Source: Bacteroidota bacterium (GTDB taxonomy: Bacteria; Bacteroidota; Bacteroidia; Chitinophagales; Chitinophagaceae). From it: a stretch of 64,000 nucleotides of DNA. The translations under genes and the position numbers were made by a program. Below are positions 29,844 through 38,637 of the stretch, one piece after another. The stretch spans positions 124,001-188,000 of the forward strand of contig JADJZY010000005.1 in the NCBI GenBank assembly GCA_016715505.1. The letters run 5' to 3'. Numbering within the stretch: position 1 is the stretch's first letter; each line of letters begins with the position of its first letter. The notes under the pieces were generated by a model. That model was not told the DNA's origin. It made no database searches and saw only the letters and a list, made by a program, of their open reading frames with translations.

Positions 29844-31004
29844 ATGAATTTTAAATCTATTATCGAGGCCATACGAATGCATTATGGCAACAAACCTTTT
29901 ATTCCTTTGCATGAACCCAGGTTCTCAGCAAGAGAGCGAGAATATGTGATGGATGCCATCGATTCTACTTTTGTATCTTCGGTAGGAGAATATGTCAACC
30001 GTTTTGAGAAATTGGTCGCAGAAGCTGCCGGCACAAAATATGCGGTTGCCATCGTTAATGGGACCTCTGCACTTCATCTGTCATTGATTCTGGCTGGGGT
30101 GCAACGAAACGATCTGGTGATTTCACAATCATTGACATTTATTGCCACCTGCAATGCAATAAGTTATATTGGAGCTGAACCGGTTTTTTTGGATGTGGAT
30201 GAGGATTCTTTGGGCTTGTCGCCCAAGTCCTTGTTAAACTGGTTAGACCATCATGCAGAGGTGCGCACGGATGCTGTAGGTGAAAAGAATTGTTATCATA
30301 TTAAAAGTGGTCGAAAAATTGCGGCGCTTGTTCCCATGCATACTTTTGGTTTGCCCTGTCGGATCGATGAGTTGAATGAAATTTGTAAACTGTATCAAAT
30401 TCCCTTAGTGGAAGATGCCGCTGAATCGATTGGTAGTTCTTACAAAGGCCAGCCAACCGGAAGTTTTGGTTTAATGGGTGCGTTTAGTTTTAATGGCAAT
30501 AAGACTATTACTTGTGGCGGTGGTGGTGCAATTGTAACCAATGATGAAGAACTCGCTCGAAGGGGTAAACATTTGAGTACACAGGCTAAGGTGCCTCATG
30601 CTTGGGAATTTAAACATGATGAGGTGGCCTATAATTATCGCATGCCTAATTTAAATGCTGCAATGGCATGTGCGCAACTGGAGGTGCTGTCTGATTTTGT
30701 GGAGAATAAAAGGCAGACTGCCGAAATGTATTCTAATTTATTTGAGCATGTAGATGGTGCCAAATGGATTCGTGAAATAGATGGTGCCAAATCAAACTAT
30801 TGGCTCAATGCGATTGTTTTTGAAGAGCCCACTGATCGGGATCTTTTTTTAAAAGAAAGCAATGAAGTCGGTGTGATGACTCGACCTGTATGGGAACTCA
30901 TGCATCATTTGCCGATGTTTAAACATTGTATGCATGGTTCGCTCGAAAACAGTGAATATCTCATGCAAAGAGTCGTTAATTTGCCAAGTAGTGTACGTGG
31001 ATAA
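29844..31004 (+). CDS. legC: LegC-type PLP aminotransferase
   Basis: A 386-residue DegT/DnrJ/EryC1-fold aminotransferase that transfers an amino group to C4 of a 4-keto sugar. Key parts are FIPLHEPRFSAREREYV (about 19-35), ASTFVSSVG-type substrate region, VEDAAESIGSSYKG (about 190-203) and the PLP lysine in FSFNGNKTITCGGGG (about 212-226). Its length and sequence fit the LegC group. It starts 2 bp after LegB. In related loci NeuC and NeuB would come next, but here the acetyltransferase gene begins inside the end of this gene. Confidence 0.9.
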   Translation: MNFKSIIEAIRMHYGNKPFIPLHEPRFSAREREYVMDAIDSTFVSSVGEYVNRFEKLVAEAAGTKYAVAIVNGTSALHLSLILAGVQRNDLVISQSLTFIATCNAISYIGAEPVFLDVDEDSLGLSPKSLLNWLDHHAEVRTDAVGEKNCYHIKSGRKIAALVPMHTFGLPCRIDELNEICKLYQIPLVEDAAESIGSSYKGQPTGSFGLMGAFSFNGNKTITCGGGGAIVTNDEELARRGKHLSTQAKVPHAWEFKHDEVAYNYRMPNLNAAMACAQLEVLSDFVENKRQTAEMYSNLFEHVDGAKWIREIDGAKSNYWLNAIVFEEPTDRDLFLKESNEVGVMTRPVWELMHHLPMFKHCMHGSLENSEYLMQRVVNLPSSVRG

Positions 31005-31632
31005 AAAATTGATTTTACTGGGATATTCAGGCCATGCTTATGTGGCAGCTGATATTGCACTTCTGATGGGTTATCAGATGGGCGGGTATTTTGATCAACA
31101 AGAATCACAAAACAATCCTTTTCAAATTCAATATTTGGGGAGCGAAAAAGATGTTGACCTTTCAGGATTTTCAAAGAATCATGTTTTTTTTCCCGCAGTG
31201 GGTGATAACCAAGTCCGACAGAAATTGCTTCAGGTGATGGAATTAAATGCTTGCCTTCAAACAAAATTAATTCACCCCAAAGCGGTGGTTTCCGGTATAG
31301 CCTGTGTAGCTGATTCAAGTTTGGTCGCTGCTTCGGCAGTCATCAATCCCTTGGCAGCCATCGGGCGTGGATGTATTATCAATACGGCGGCAGTGATAGA
31401 ACATGAATGTCAGATTGAAGATTTTGTACATATAGCACCGGGTGCAGTATTGGCCGGTCGTGTAAGTGTGGGTCATGGAACTTTTGTTGGAGCGGGTGCT
31501 GTTGTGAAACAAGGGGTCAAGATTGGGCAAAATGTGGTTGTTGGAGCAGGTGCGGTTGTATTATCCGATATACCAGATGGTGAAACATGGGTAGGAATGC
31601 CCGCGTCGTTTGTAAAGAAAAATAGAATCTAA
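30997..31632 (+). CDS. NeuD/LegH-like sugar O/N-acetyltransferase
   Basis: A GTG start at 30997 overlaps LegC by 8 bp (30991 GTG is an alternative); about 211 residues. The PglD/NeuD layout is clear. A small Rossmann-like N-terminal domain (LILLGYSGHAYVAADIA) is followed by a left-handed beta helix of hexapeptide repeats (VIEHECQIEDFVHIAPGAVL, then GTFVGAGAVV and IGQNVVVGAGAVV) with the catalytic His in IEHE. It probably acetylates the amino group added by LegC. The order LegB-LegC-acetyltransferase supports a diamino-sugar intermediate. Confidence 0.88.
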   Translation: MDKKLILLGYSGHAYVAADIALLMGYQMGGYFDQQESQNNPFQIQYLGSEKDVDLSGFSKNHVFFPAVGDNQVRQKLLQVMELNACLQTKLIHPKAVVSGIACVADSSLVAASAVINPLAAIGRGCIINTAAVIEHECQIEDFVHIAPGAVLAGRVSVGHGTFVGAGAVVKQGVKIGQNVVVGAGAVVLSDIPDGETWVGMPASFVKKNRI

Positions 31633-31637
31633 TTTGT

Positions 31638-32693
31638 ATGCCTGAATTAAAACAGTATAAGGAACATCTTATCTTAACCGGGAGTCCTATTCGTCAGGCA
31701 TTGGCCCGATTAGATTACCTATCTACCGATGCGATTCTGTTTGTCGTCAATGATCAGGATCAATTAATCGGATCACTCACTGATGGTGATGTGCGGAGAG
31801 GATTATTGAAAGGAGTGACCATTGATGAAGCCGTTGACCATATCATTCAACCGAATCCGAAGTACATCCAAAAGGGGGCTAATGATATTCAGAAAGTGAT
31901 TGACTATCGTAATAGTAATTTCAGGGTGTTGCCCGTATTGGATAAAAACGGCGTTATTGTCAATGTCATTAACTTTCGTTTATTGAGATCTTATTTGCCG
32001 GTTGATGCGGTGATTATGGCCGGGGGACGTGGAGAAAGATTAAGGCCACTTACTGAAAAAACACCAAAGCCTTTATTGCCCGTTGGAGGCAAACCAATCA
32101 TGCAACATAATCTCGAACGATTGGCACTTTATGGAATAGATGATTTTTGGTTTTCGGTGAATTATCTGGCCGATCAAATTGAAACATATTTTGGGGACGG
32201 GCATAGCAGAAATATTCAAATTGAATACATCCGCGAAGAAAATCCTATGGGGACGATAGGCTCGGTGGCCATGGTGCAACACTTTGAACATGATTATATC
32301 CTTGTTACGAATTCAGATATTTTAACCAACCTGGATTACGAGCATTTTTTTATTGATACTTTTAAAAAGCAAGCTGACCTGGCAGTGGTGACGATTCCTT
32401 ATCAGGTAAATGTGCCTTATGCCGTTCTTGAAACCCATGACGGGCAAATTCAAAGCTTGAAAGAAAAACCAACCTATACTTATTACTCCAATGGAGGAAT
32501 TTATCTGATGAAAAAAGAGGTGCTTTCCTTTATTCCTCAAAATGCCCATTTTAATGCAACGGATCTCATTGAAAGTTTAATCCACGCCGGTAAAAAGGTA
32601 AGTTCATATCCTTTGCTGGGTTATTGGTTAGATATAGGCAACCCCGACGATTATCAAAAGGCACAGCAAGATTTGCCGCATATTCAATTCTAA
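31638..32693 (+). CDS. PtmE-like nucleotidyltransferase with CBS domains
   Basis: A 351-residue fusion. Two CBS domains occupy residues about 10-115 (AILFVVNDQDQLIGSLTDGDVRRGL, in parts). A sugar-1-phosphate nucleotidyltransferase domain follows (about 122-345; VIMAGGRGERLRPLTEKTPKPLLPVGGKPI in parts), with the G-G-x-G-x-R-L-x-P-L-T loop and a metal Asp in TNSDIL. In Campylobacter the homologue PtmE makes GDP-glucosamine for the legionaminic acid route. It lies between the acetyltransferase and the CMP-sugar synthetase, overlapping the latter by 1 bp. Confidence 0.88.
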   Translation: MPELKQYKEHLILTGSPIRQALARLDYLSTDAILFVVNDQDQLIGSLTDGDVRRGLLKGVTIDEAVDHIIQPNPKYIQKGANDIQKVIDYRNSNFRVLPVLDKNGVIVNVINFRLLRSYLPVDAVIMAGGRGERLRPLTEKTPKPLLPVGGKPIMQHNLERLALYGIDDFWFSVNYLADQIETYFGDGHSRNIQIEYIREENPMGTIGSVAMVQHFEHDYILVTNSDILTNLDYEHFFIDTFKKQADLAVVTIPYQVNVPYAVLETHDGQIQSLKEKPTYTYYSNGGIYLMKKEVLSFIPQNAHFNATDLIESLIHAGKKVSSYPLLGYWLDIGNPDDYQKAQQDLPHIQF

Positions 32694-33388
32694 TGAAACC
32701 ATTGATTGTTATACCTGCACGGGGAGGTTCCAAAGGCATTCCGGGCAAAAACCATAAATTACTCTGCGGTAAACCTTTGGTTCAATATAGCATTGAGGCA
32801 GCGATGAGCTGTTTTGATTCCAAACATATTTATTTGAGTACCGATAGTGATGAAATTGCTCATGTCGCAAAGGATTGTGGTTTAGAAGTTCCGTTTTTAC
32901 GGCCAGATCATTTGGCAACAGACACAGCCAGTACCTATGATGTTTTGATTCATGCACTTGATTTTGCCGCATCCACCGGATATGAACCTGATACCTTAAT
33001 CGTGTTACAACCCACATCACCTTTTCGGAAGGCATTCCATATCCGGGAAGCTTTGGCACTATTTCACCCGGAACTCGATATGGTTGTTTCGGTAAAGGAA
33101 GCCAAATCCAATCCGTATTATGTATTGTTTGAGGAGAATGAAAAAGGGTATCTGAAAAAATGCAAAGAGCACAGTGCATTACGTCGGCAAGATTTGCCCA
33201 AGGTTTGGGAATACAATGGCGCTGTTTATGTGATGAATGTAAAAACACTTCGACAAATGCCGGTCAACCAATTTGAAAAAGTGGTCAAATATGAAATGGA
33301 CGAAATGAGTTCTTTGGATTTAGATACCCCACTGGATTGGAAAATCGCCGAATACATCGCACAGGAAACCAACTATTGGAATGCATAG
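32693..33388 (+). CDS. neuA: CMP-nonulosonic acid synthetase (NeuA/LegF-like)
   Basis: A 231-residue cytidylyltransferase that activates sialic-acid-like nonulosonates with CTP. The start overlaps the previous stop (TAATG). The CTP loop IPARGGSKGIPGKNHK (about 6-21), STDSDEIA (about 50-57), LQPTSPFR (about 104-111) and the terminal SLDLDTPLDW metal segment are all present. It is the last gene of the Leg set and is followed, with 8 bp overlap, by a putative transferase. It is distinct from the KdsB-like enzyme at 20433, so the locus activates two different ulosonic acids, or one acid twice. Confidence 0.92.
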   Translation: MKPLIVIPARGGSKGIPGKNHKLLCGKPLVQYSIEAAMSCFDSKHIYLSTDSDEIAHVAKDCGLEVPFLRPDHLATDTASTYDVLIHALDFAASTGYEPDTLIVLQPTSPFRKAFHIREALALFHPELDMVVSVKEAKSNPYYVLFEENEKGYLKKCKEHSALRRQDLPKVWEYNGAVYVMNVKTLRQMPVNQFEKVVKYEMDEMSSLDLDTPLDWKIAEYIAQETNYWNA

Positions 33389-34760
33389 TGAACAGTCATT
33401 AGAGCATTGGATTCAACTTTTTCAGGATCGGCCATTTGTATTTGCTGAAACACATTGGTGGCCTTTGATCAAGATTCAGGTTTCCTATCAGGGGTATCTT
33501 TTGAAGCAACAAGGTGATACGCATAAGCCGTATATTCAACTCAGCAATGAGCAATTTCCAACACCGAAAAAAACGAAAAAATCTTTATTCAATTCCCTGA
33601 AAGAAAGGCTTCAGAAAAAAGCCATAACCCCAGCGGTTCTTATTTTAACCGATCATAAGAATCAAACAACAGCTTGGGAAGGACACTTGGTAAATGCTTA
33701 TACACAACCTTTTGAACTATATTTTTCTGAACAACAAATTGCTTATGATCTGTTCGATATTTCAAAGCCTCAGGATTTTAAACCGTTCTACGACTCCAAC
33801 TTGTATTCCAGCTTTCAGCATGAGGTGATGTCAGACTTTAATGCAGATACTGAATTTCAATCTGCTTTGCAAACGGCCTGTCGTTCATTACAAGAACTAC
33901 TTCATTCGGATTTTGATCTTTATGGATTTTTAGCGACACAAATAGTCAATAATCAGGCCAGGTATTTATACTTCGTGCGTTTGTTTAAATCCTGTTCTTT
34001 TCAAAAGCTTTTGTTATATTGTTATTATAATAATTTTATGATGGCGGCAACGAGAGCTGCTCATCATTGCGGTATAGAGGTGATTGAGTATCAGCATAGT
34101 CAAATTACATCCGGACATTTTGCGTACAGCCCATGGTCGAATCGCATGGTTGATTCTGCAATTTTTTTTCCGAATATTTTTTGGGCATGGCGGCAGTCGG
34201 ATGTTACCTACATTCAGAACAGCTATCAATATATTCCGGGATTTCGTGCTATAGTCGGAGGGCATGTTTTTTTATCCAGAATGCAAGCAATTGCTGAGCA
34301 AAAGGAACGATCGATATTGTTTACTCTTCAAGGTCAGGGAATTCCTGAATTTTTGGCGCATCGGATTGTGAATGAAAATGATTGGAAATGGTACTTGAGA
34401 GTTCACCCGCGTTATCCGCAGGATCAATCACTGATTGAAGAGCTTAAAAAACAAAATCCGGATTTTGTCGAAATCGATGAAGCCAACCAGACTTCCATTT
34501 ATACTTTAATGCCTCGTATGGGTTTTCATATCACTGCTTATTCCGGAAGCGCTTTGGAGGCATCATATTTTGGCGTTAGAAATTTGATTTTTAGTTCGAA
34601 AGGTGCGCAAACATATCATGCCGAAATTCAAAGCGGGGAGTATCTCCTGATTGACACTTCAGTTGACCTGAATCAAGCTTTGGCTTCCAACGACCACAAG
34701 AGTCATCTTTCTTTTCCGGATCGTGCAATGATTCAAAAAAATATTCTTCAGTATTTTTGA
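33381..34760 (+). CDS. Putative glycosyltransferase next to neuA, family not recognised
   Basis: A 459-residue soluble protein that overlaps neuA by 8 bp. The N-terminal 130 residues are variable-looking. The C-terminal two thirds suggest a GT-B fold, with the segment GIEVIEYQHSQITSGHFAY (about 228-246) reminiscent of the EYQHG-type strand of polysaccharide transferases, and TAYSGSALEASYFGVRNLIF (about 376-395), an E-A-x-x-x-G motif of nucleotide-sugar binding. Position directly after CMP-nonulosonate synthetase makes a CMP-nonulosonate transferase attractive. This remains an inference. Confidence 0.55.
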   Translation: MHSEQSLEHWIQLFQDRPFVFAETHWWPLIKIQVSYQGYLLKQQGDTHKPYIQLSNEQFPTPKKTKKSLFNSLKERLQKKAITPAVLILTDHKNQTTAWEGHLVNAYTQPFELYFSEQQIAYDLFDISKPQDFKPFYDSNLYSSFQHEVMSDFNADTEFQSALQTACRSLQELLHSDFDLYGFLATQIVNNQARYLYFVRLFKSCSFQKLLLYCYYNNFMMAATRAAHHCGIEVIEYQHSQITSGHFAYSPWSNRMVDSAIFFPNIFWAWRQSDVTYIQNSYQYIPGFRAIVGGHVFLSRMQAIAEQKERSILFTLQGQGIPEFLAHRIVNENDWKWYLRVHPRYPQDQSLIEELKKQNPDFVEIDEANQTSIYTLMPRMGFHITAYSGSALEASYFGVRNLIFSSKGAQTYHAEIQSGEYLLIDTSVDLNQALASNDHKSHLSFPDRAMIQKNILQYF

Positions 34761-34773
34761 TAAAAGGGTTCAC

Positions 34774-35477
34774 TTGAAAAAATTATTGTATAAATGGACA
34801 AAAAATTCTGGGCTTCGTAAAAAGAGTCCGCCCATGAATTTGATTGAATCCAAAGTACGCCGGCCGGAATTGATTGATACAAGTGCCACCGTTCAGTACT
34901 CTGAACTGCGGGGTAAAATAGAAGTTGGCGCGAGATCGATGATTCATCAATGTTTGATGGAAGGTGAAATACAAATTGGAAGGAATACCACCGTTAATGG
35001 ACCCGATACCGGATTTTATTGTTTAAATAATCCAATCAAAGTGGGAAATTTTTGTTCGATTGCTCGGGGTACCACCATTCAGGAGTACAACCATGATTTT
35101 AAAAAAACGACTACTTATTTTATTCAACATAAAATATTTAATCAACCTTACGGAGCGGATGTTGTTTCAAAAGGGAGATTCAAATTGGTCATGATGTTTG
35201 GATTGCAACCGGTTGTACGATTTTGTCTGGCGTTAAAATTGGTAATGGAGCGGTGATTGCAGCGAATTCTGTGGTTCATAGTGATGTGCCTCCCTTTGCT
35301 ATCGTTGGAGGTTCCCCTGCAAAAATGATTAAATACCGATTTGAACCTGAGGTCATTGCTTGGTTAGAAAACTTAGCCTGGTGGAATTGGCCTATTGAAA
35401 AAATACGTCGCAATGCAGCTTTGTTTGAAGGTGAATTGACCTTGCAAAAAATAAAAAGTATTCAGATTCTTGACTAA
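34774..35477 (+). CDS. Hexapeptide-repeat acetyltransferase (frame broken once)
   Basis: Adding one G in the GGG at 35173-35175 joins two fragments into a 234-residue protein. The joint then reads KGEIQIGHDVWIATGCTILSG, a perfect CatB/LbH-type hexapeptide coil, followed by VKIGNGAVIAANSVV and IVGGSPAKMIKYRF. The TTG at 34774 begins the frame, and an ATG at 34834 is an alternative. Such xenobiotic-type O-acetyltransferases decorate sugars in surface glycans. It is in the middle of the glycosyltransferase block, and its end overlaps the next gene by 8 bp. Confidence 0.8.
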
Positions 35478-36596
35478 ATCATTGCCGAATATTTTAGTCC
35501 TGGCTCATGAGCCTTATTTAAACGGAGCATCTCATTCTCTTTTAACTTTGCTGAATGGCTTGAAAAATGAGATGCAATTCCTGGTAATTGTACCTGCACA
35601 GGGCGACATGTTGAACGCTCTTCAGGAAACAGGTATTCAGAGTCGGGTATTAAAATTGCCCCGCTGTGCCGTAAAAGCTTCAGGTTGGTTTAACTTAATG
35701 AAAAGTCGTTTTCTGTTTTTAAAAAATAAAAGGAATCATCTGCAGCGACTAAAAGAAGTACTCGGCGATTTTAAACCAGATTTAATTTACACCAATACTT
35801 CAGTGCAGGATTTAGGATTTGATTTGAGTTTAATCTTAAATAAACCGCATGTTTGGCATATCAGAGAGTATGGTGATAAAGATTTTGGCTATCAATATTT
35901 GCCAAGCAAACAAAGCGTTCGAAGAAAAATGAATGATTCGAATACCGTCATATTTACCACACAGGATCTACTCAGGCATTGGAATTTATCATCTAAAAAA
36001 CAGGAGGTCATTTATAATGGAATTGTTTCACATCATATTCCTTTTCGTAATCCGGCGTCGATGCCAAATCCTGTTCGAATCAGTATTGTTGGATTGATCA
36101 TGCCAACAAAAGGACAACTCGATGCAATGATGATACTCCGACAGTTGCTTGATAAACAATTCAATGTTCATCTCCAGATTTTCGGAAAAATAAATGACAA
36201 AGGGTATGAACAAACTTTGAGAAACTTTGTGAGTGAACATCAGTTACAAAATCATGTAGAATGGAAAGGGTATGTGGAGCAGGACGAATTATATGCCCAA
36301 ACAGATATCCTCTTGAGTTGTGCCCTGAGTGAAGGTTTTGGCCGACATTGGTAGAGGCAATGGGTAGAGGAATTCCGGTTGTTGCCCGACGAGAAGGCGG
36401 GCCCGCAGAAATCATTCAAGATATGCAAACCGGTTATTTGTATGATGATATTCGCGAAGCAACAGAGAAAATACAAATGTGTATTGTGGAAGATCATTCC
36501 AGGATAGAGCGTATTTCATCCGCACGTGAATATGCCAGATCCCATTTCAGTATTGAAAATTATCTTGAAAAAGTCAGCGCTACAATGCTGAGATAA
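35470..36596 (+). CDS. GT4 glycosyltransferase (frame broken once)
   Basis: Restoring one A at about 36345 gives SEGFGRTLVEAMGRGIPVVA and a 375-residue GT-B enzyme. The N-terminal half has LAHEPYLNGASHSLLTLL. The C-terminal half has the retaining GT4 donor site with the E-x7-E motif (EGFGRTLVE) and PVVARREGGPAEII. It starts at a TTG overlapping the acetyltransferase by 8 bp and is followed after 5 bp by the WbsX-like gene. Donor and acceptor are unknown. Confidence 0.85.
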
Positions 36597-36601
36597 AATG
36601 T

Positions 36602-37726
36602 ATGAAAGAAGTCATTAAACCGATAGCCATCCATTTACCGCAGTTTCATCCGGTGCCCGAAAATGATGCATGGTGGGGTAAAGGATTTACCGAATGGACC
36701 AATGTCGTTAAAGGTGCACCACGTTTTGAAGGGCATTATCAACCACATTTACCCGCGGATCTCGGATTTTATGATTTGCGATTGGAAGAAGCTCGACTCG
36801 CGCAGGAAGCTCTTGCAAAGGAATATGGCGTTTACGGATTTTGTTATTATCACTATTGGTTCAATGGGCATCGATTGTTACATGAACCACTCGATCGGAA
36901 GCTTCAGAACCCCAAGGAGGATCTTCCTTTTATGATGTGTTGGGCCAATGAAAATTGGACAAGAGCATGGGATGGGGGTGAAAAACAAATCTTACTCAAA
37001 CAAAATTATTCAGAATCAGATGATCGCGAACATATCCGGCATCTGATGACTTATTTTAAAGACCCCCGCTATATACGGGTGAACAACAAACCATTTTTTG
37101 CATTTTATAAACCGGATCTTTTTCCGGATATGGCAAAAACCATTCAGATATTCCGAGAGGAAGCAGCTAAAGAAGGCATGGAATTATACCTGACCTGGTT
37201 CGAACGATGGATTGGCTGGCACGGACATGAAGTAGATGGAATGGGATTTGATGCGGCCATTGAATTTCAACCTTTGTCTAAATCCATGAAGGAATTTTTA
37301 GAATGGCGCGGTGCAACTCAACCTGCTTACCGAAAAATTGTAAAAAAATTAAATAGTTATAAACGTCGCCTCTATAAGAAATTAAATCTTCGCGTGGCAC
37401 CTGTACAACATAAAGATCAGGTTATTTCTTATCCGGAGTTCGTGGATTTTGACCTGCAACGCAATAATCCAATAGAGGCATGTTATCCCGGCGTTTCGCC
37501 GATGTGGGATAATTCTTCCCGAAGAGTAAATCTCAATGCGACTATTCTCAATCAATCAAGCCCGGAAGCATTTAAAAAATGGTATCAGGGTAAAGCAGAA
37601 AAATTTAAAGGGATACAAGGCGATGATCGCTTTGTTTTTATCAATGCCTGGAATGAATGGGCAGAAGGTAATCATCTGGAGCCTTGTCAAAAATGGGGAA
37701 GGGCCTATCTCGAAGCGCTGAAATGA
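36602..37726 (+). CDS. WbsX-like (GH99-like domain) glycosyltransferase
   Basis: A 374-residue protein with the WbsX family hallmarks: AIHLPQFHPVPENDAWWGKG (about 8-27), GFTEWTNVVKG, YGVYGFCYYHYWFNG (about 78-92), WANENWTRAWDG (about 118-129) and the C-terminal INAWNEWAEGNHLEP (about 346-360). The family is found in O-antigen and capsule loci and has a GH99-like barrel. Its role is thought to be transfer or trimming of a glycan unit, but this has not been settled. The next gene overlaps its stop by 4 bp. Confidence 0.9.
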   Translation: MKEVIKPIAIHLPQFHPVPENDAWWGKGFTEWTNVVKGAPRFEGHYQPHLPADLGFYDLRLEEARLAQEALAKEYGVYGFCYYHYWFNGHRLLHEPLDRKLQNPKEDLPFMMCWANENWTRAWDGGEKQILLKQNYSESDDREHIRHLMTYFKDPRYIRVNNKPFFAFYKPDLFPDMAKTIQIFREEAAKEGMELYLTWFERWIGWHGHEVDGMGFDAAIEFQPLSKSMKEFLEWRGATQPAYRKIVKKLNSYKRRLYKKLNLRVAPVQHKDQVISYPEFVDFDLQRNNPIEACYPGVSPMWDNSSRRVNLNATILNQSSPEAFKKWYQGKAEKFKGIQGDDRFVFINAWNEWAEGNHLEPCQKWGRAYLEALK

Positions 37727-38637
37727 AATTGTTTGTTGTTATAGTTACCTACAATGGAGTGAGCTGGATTCGCGACTGTTTGAATTCGGTGAGGGCTTCA
37801 AGTGAACAGGCTGAAGTGGTGATTGTGGACAATGCCTCCACTGATTCAACTTGTCAGATTCTGACAAATGAGTATCCAGAGTGTAAACTGATTCAAAGCC
37901 CGCAAAATCTGGGTTTCGGCAAAGCCAATAATGAAGGGATTCAGTATGCTTTGGAATGCGGAGCTGAAGCGGTTTTTTTATTAAATCAGGATGCCATCCT
38001 TCATTCGGATACCCTCGAAATTTTATTGGATATTCAAAAAAGAAACCCTGACTTCGGTATTCTAAGTCCAATACATTTGCGAGGGGATGCTGAAGATCTG
38101 GATTATGGATTCAGAAACTATCTATTTCGCGACATGCAACAAACTTTGCTAAGGCATCAATTGTTGCGTCATCCATTACAGGAGGTGTATCCATTTGAAT
38201 TTGTGAATGCGGCGTTGTGGTTAGTCAGTGGCGATTGCCTGAAAAAAGTAGGTGGGTTTAATCCTTATTTTTTTCATTATGGTGAGGATCGCGACTACGT
38301 GAATCGCTTGCATTATCATGGTCTTAAACTTGGAGTTGTTCCTAAGGCTTTTGCCCGTCATAATAGAAAGCAGGAGGATTCTGAATTTAAAAAGCAGCAA
38401 TTAACGATGACCCTGACCGAAACGCAATGGCTCAATCCACTTTCTGAACTGAATATCCCAGAAAGAATTCATCAAATTAAAAAACAGCTATTGAGTGATT
38501 TTATTCATTTTCGTTGGAATAAGATTTCCTCCACCTGGAAACGATGGAATTATTTTCGTCACAAGGAACAAGAAATGGTTTCCGCTAAGAATCAAGTGCT
38601 CAGTAAAAAAGAATTTTTGTTTTTAAAGAATGTTTGA
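37723..38637 (+). CDS. GT2 glycosyltransferase (rhamnosyltransferase-like)
   Basis: The ATG at 37723 overlaps the WbsX stop; 304 residues. The GT-A fold is shown by VVIVTYNGVSWIRDCLNSV (about 4-22), VDNASTDST (about 35-43), the NxGFGKANNEG region and LLNQDAIL (the DxD-equivalent). GGFNPYFFHYGEDRDYVNRL, with a conserved E-D, is typical of WbbL-type transferases. It is probably cytosolic and peripheral to the membrane. The basic, aromatic-rich C-terminus may bind lipid. Specificity is not shown. Confidence 0.9.
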   Translation: MKLFVVIVTYNGVSWIRDCLNSVRASSEQAEVVIVDNASTDSTCQILTNEYPECKLIQSPQNLGFGKANNEGIQYALECGAEAVFLLNQDAILHSDTLEILLDIQKRNPDFGILSPIHLRGDAEDLDYGFRNYLFRDMQQTLLRHQLLRHPLQEVYPFEFVNAALWLVSGDCLKKVGGFNPYFFHYGEDRDYVNRLHYHGLKLGVVPKAFARHNRKQEDSEFKKQQLTMTLTETQWLNPLSELNIPERIHQIKKQLLSDFIHFRWNKISSTWKRWNYFRHKEQEMVSAKNQVLSKKEFLFLKNV

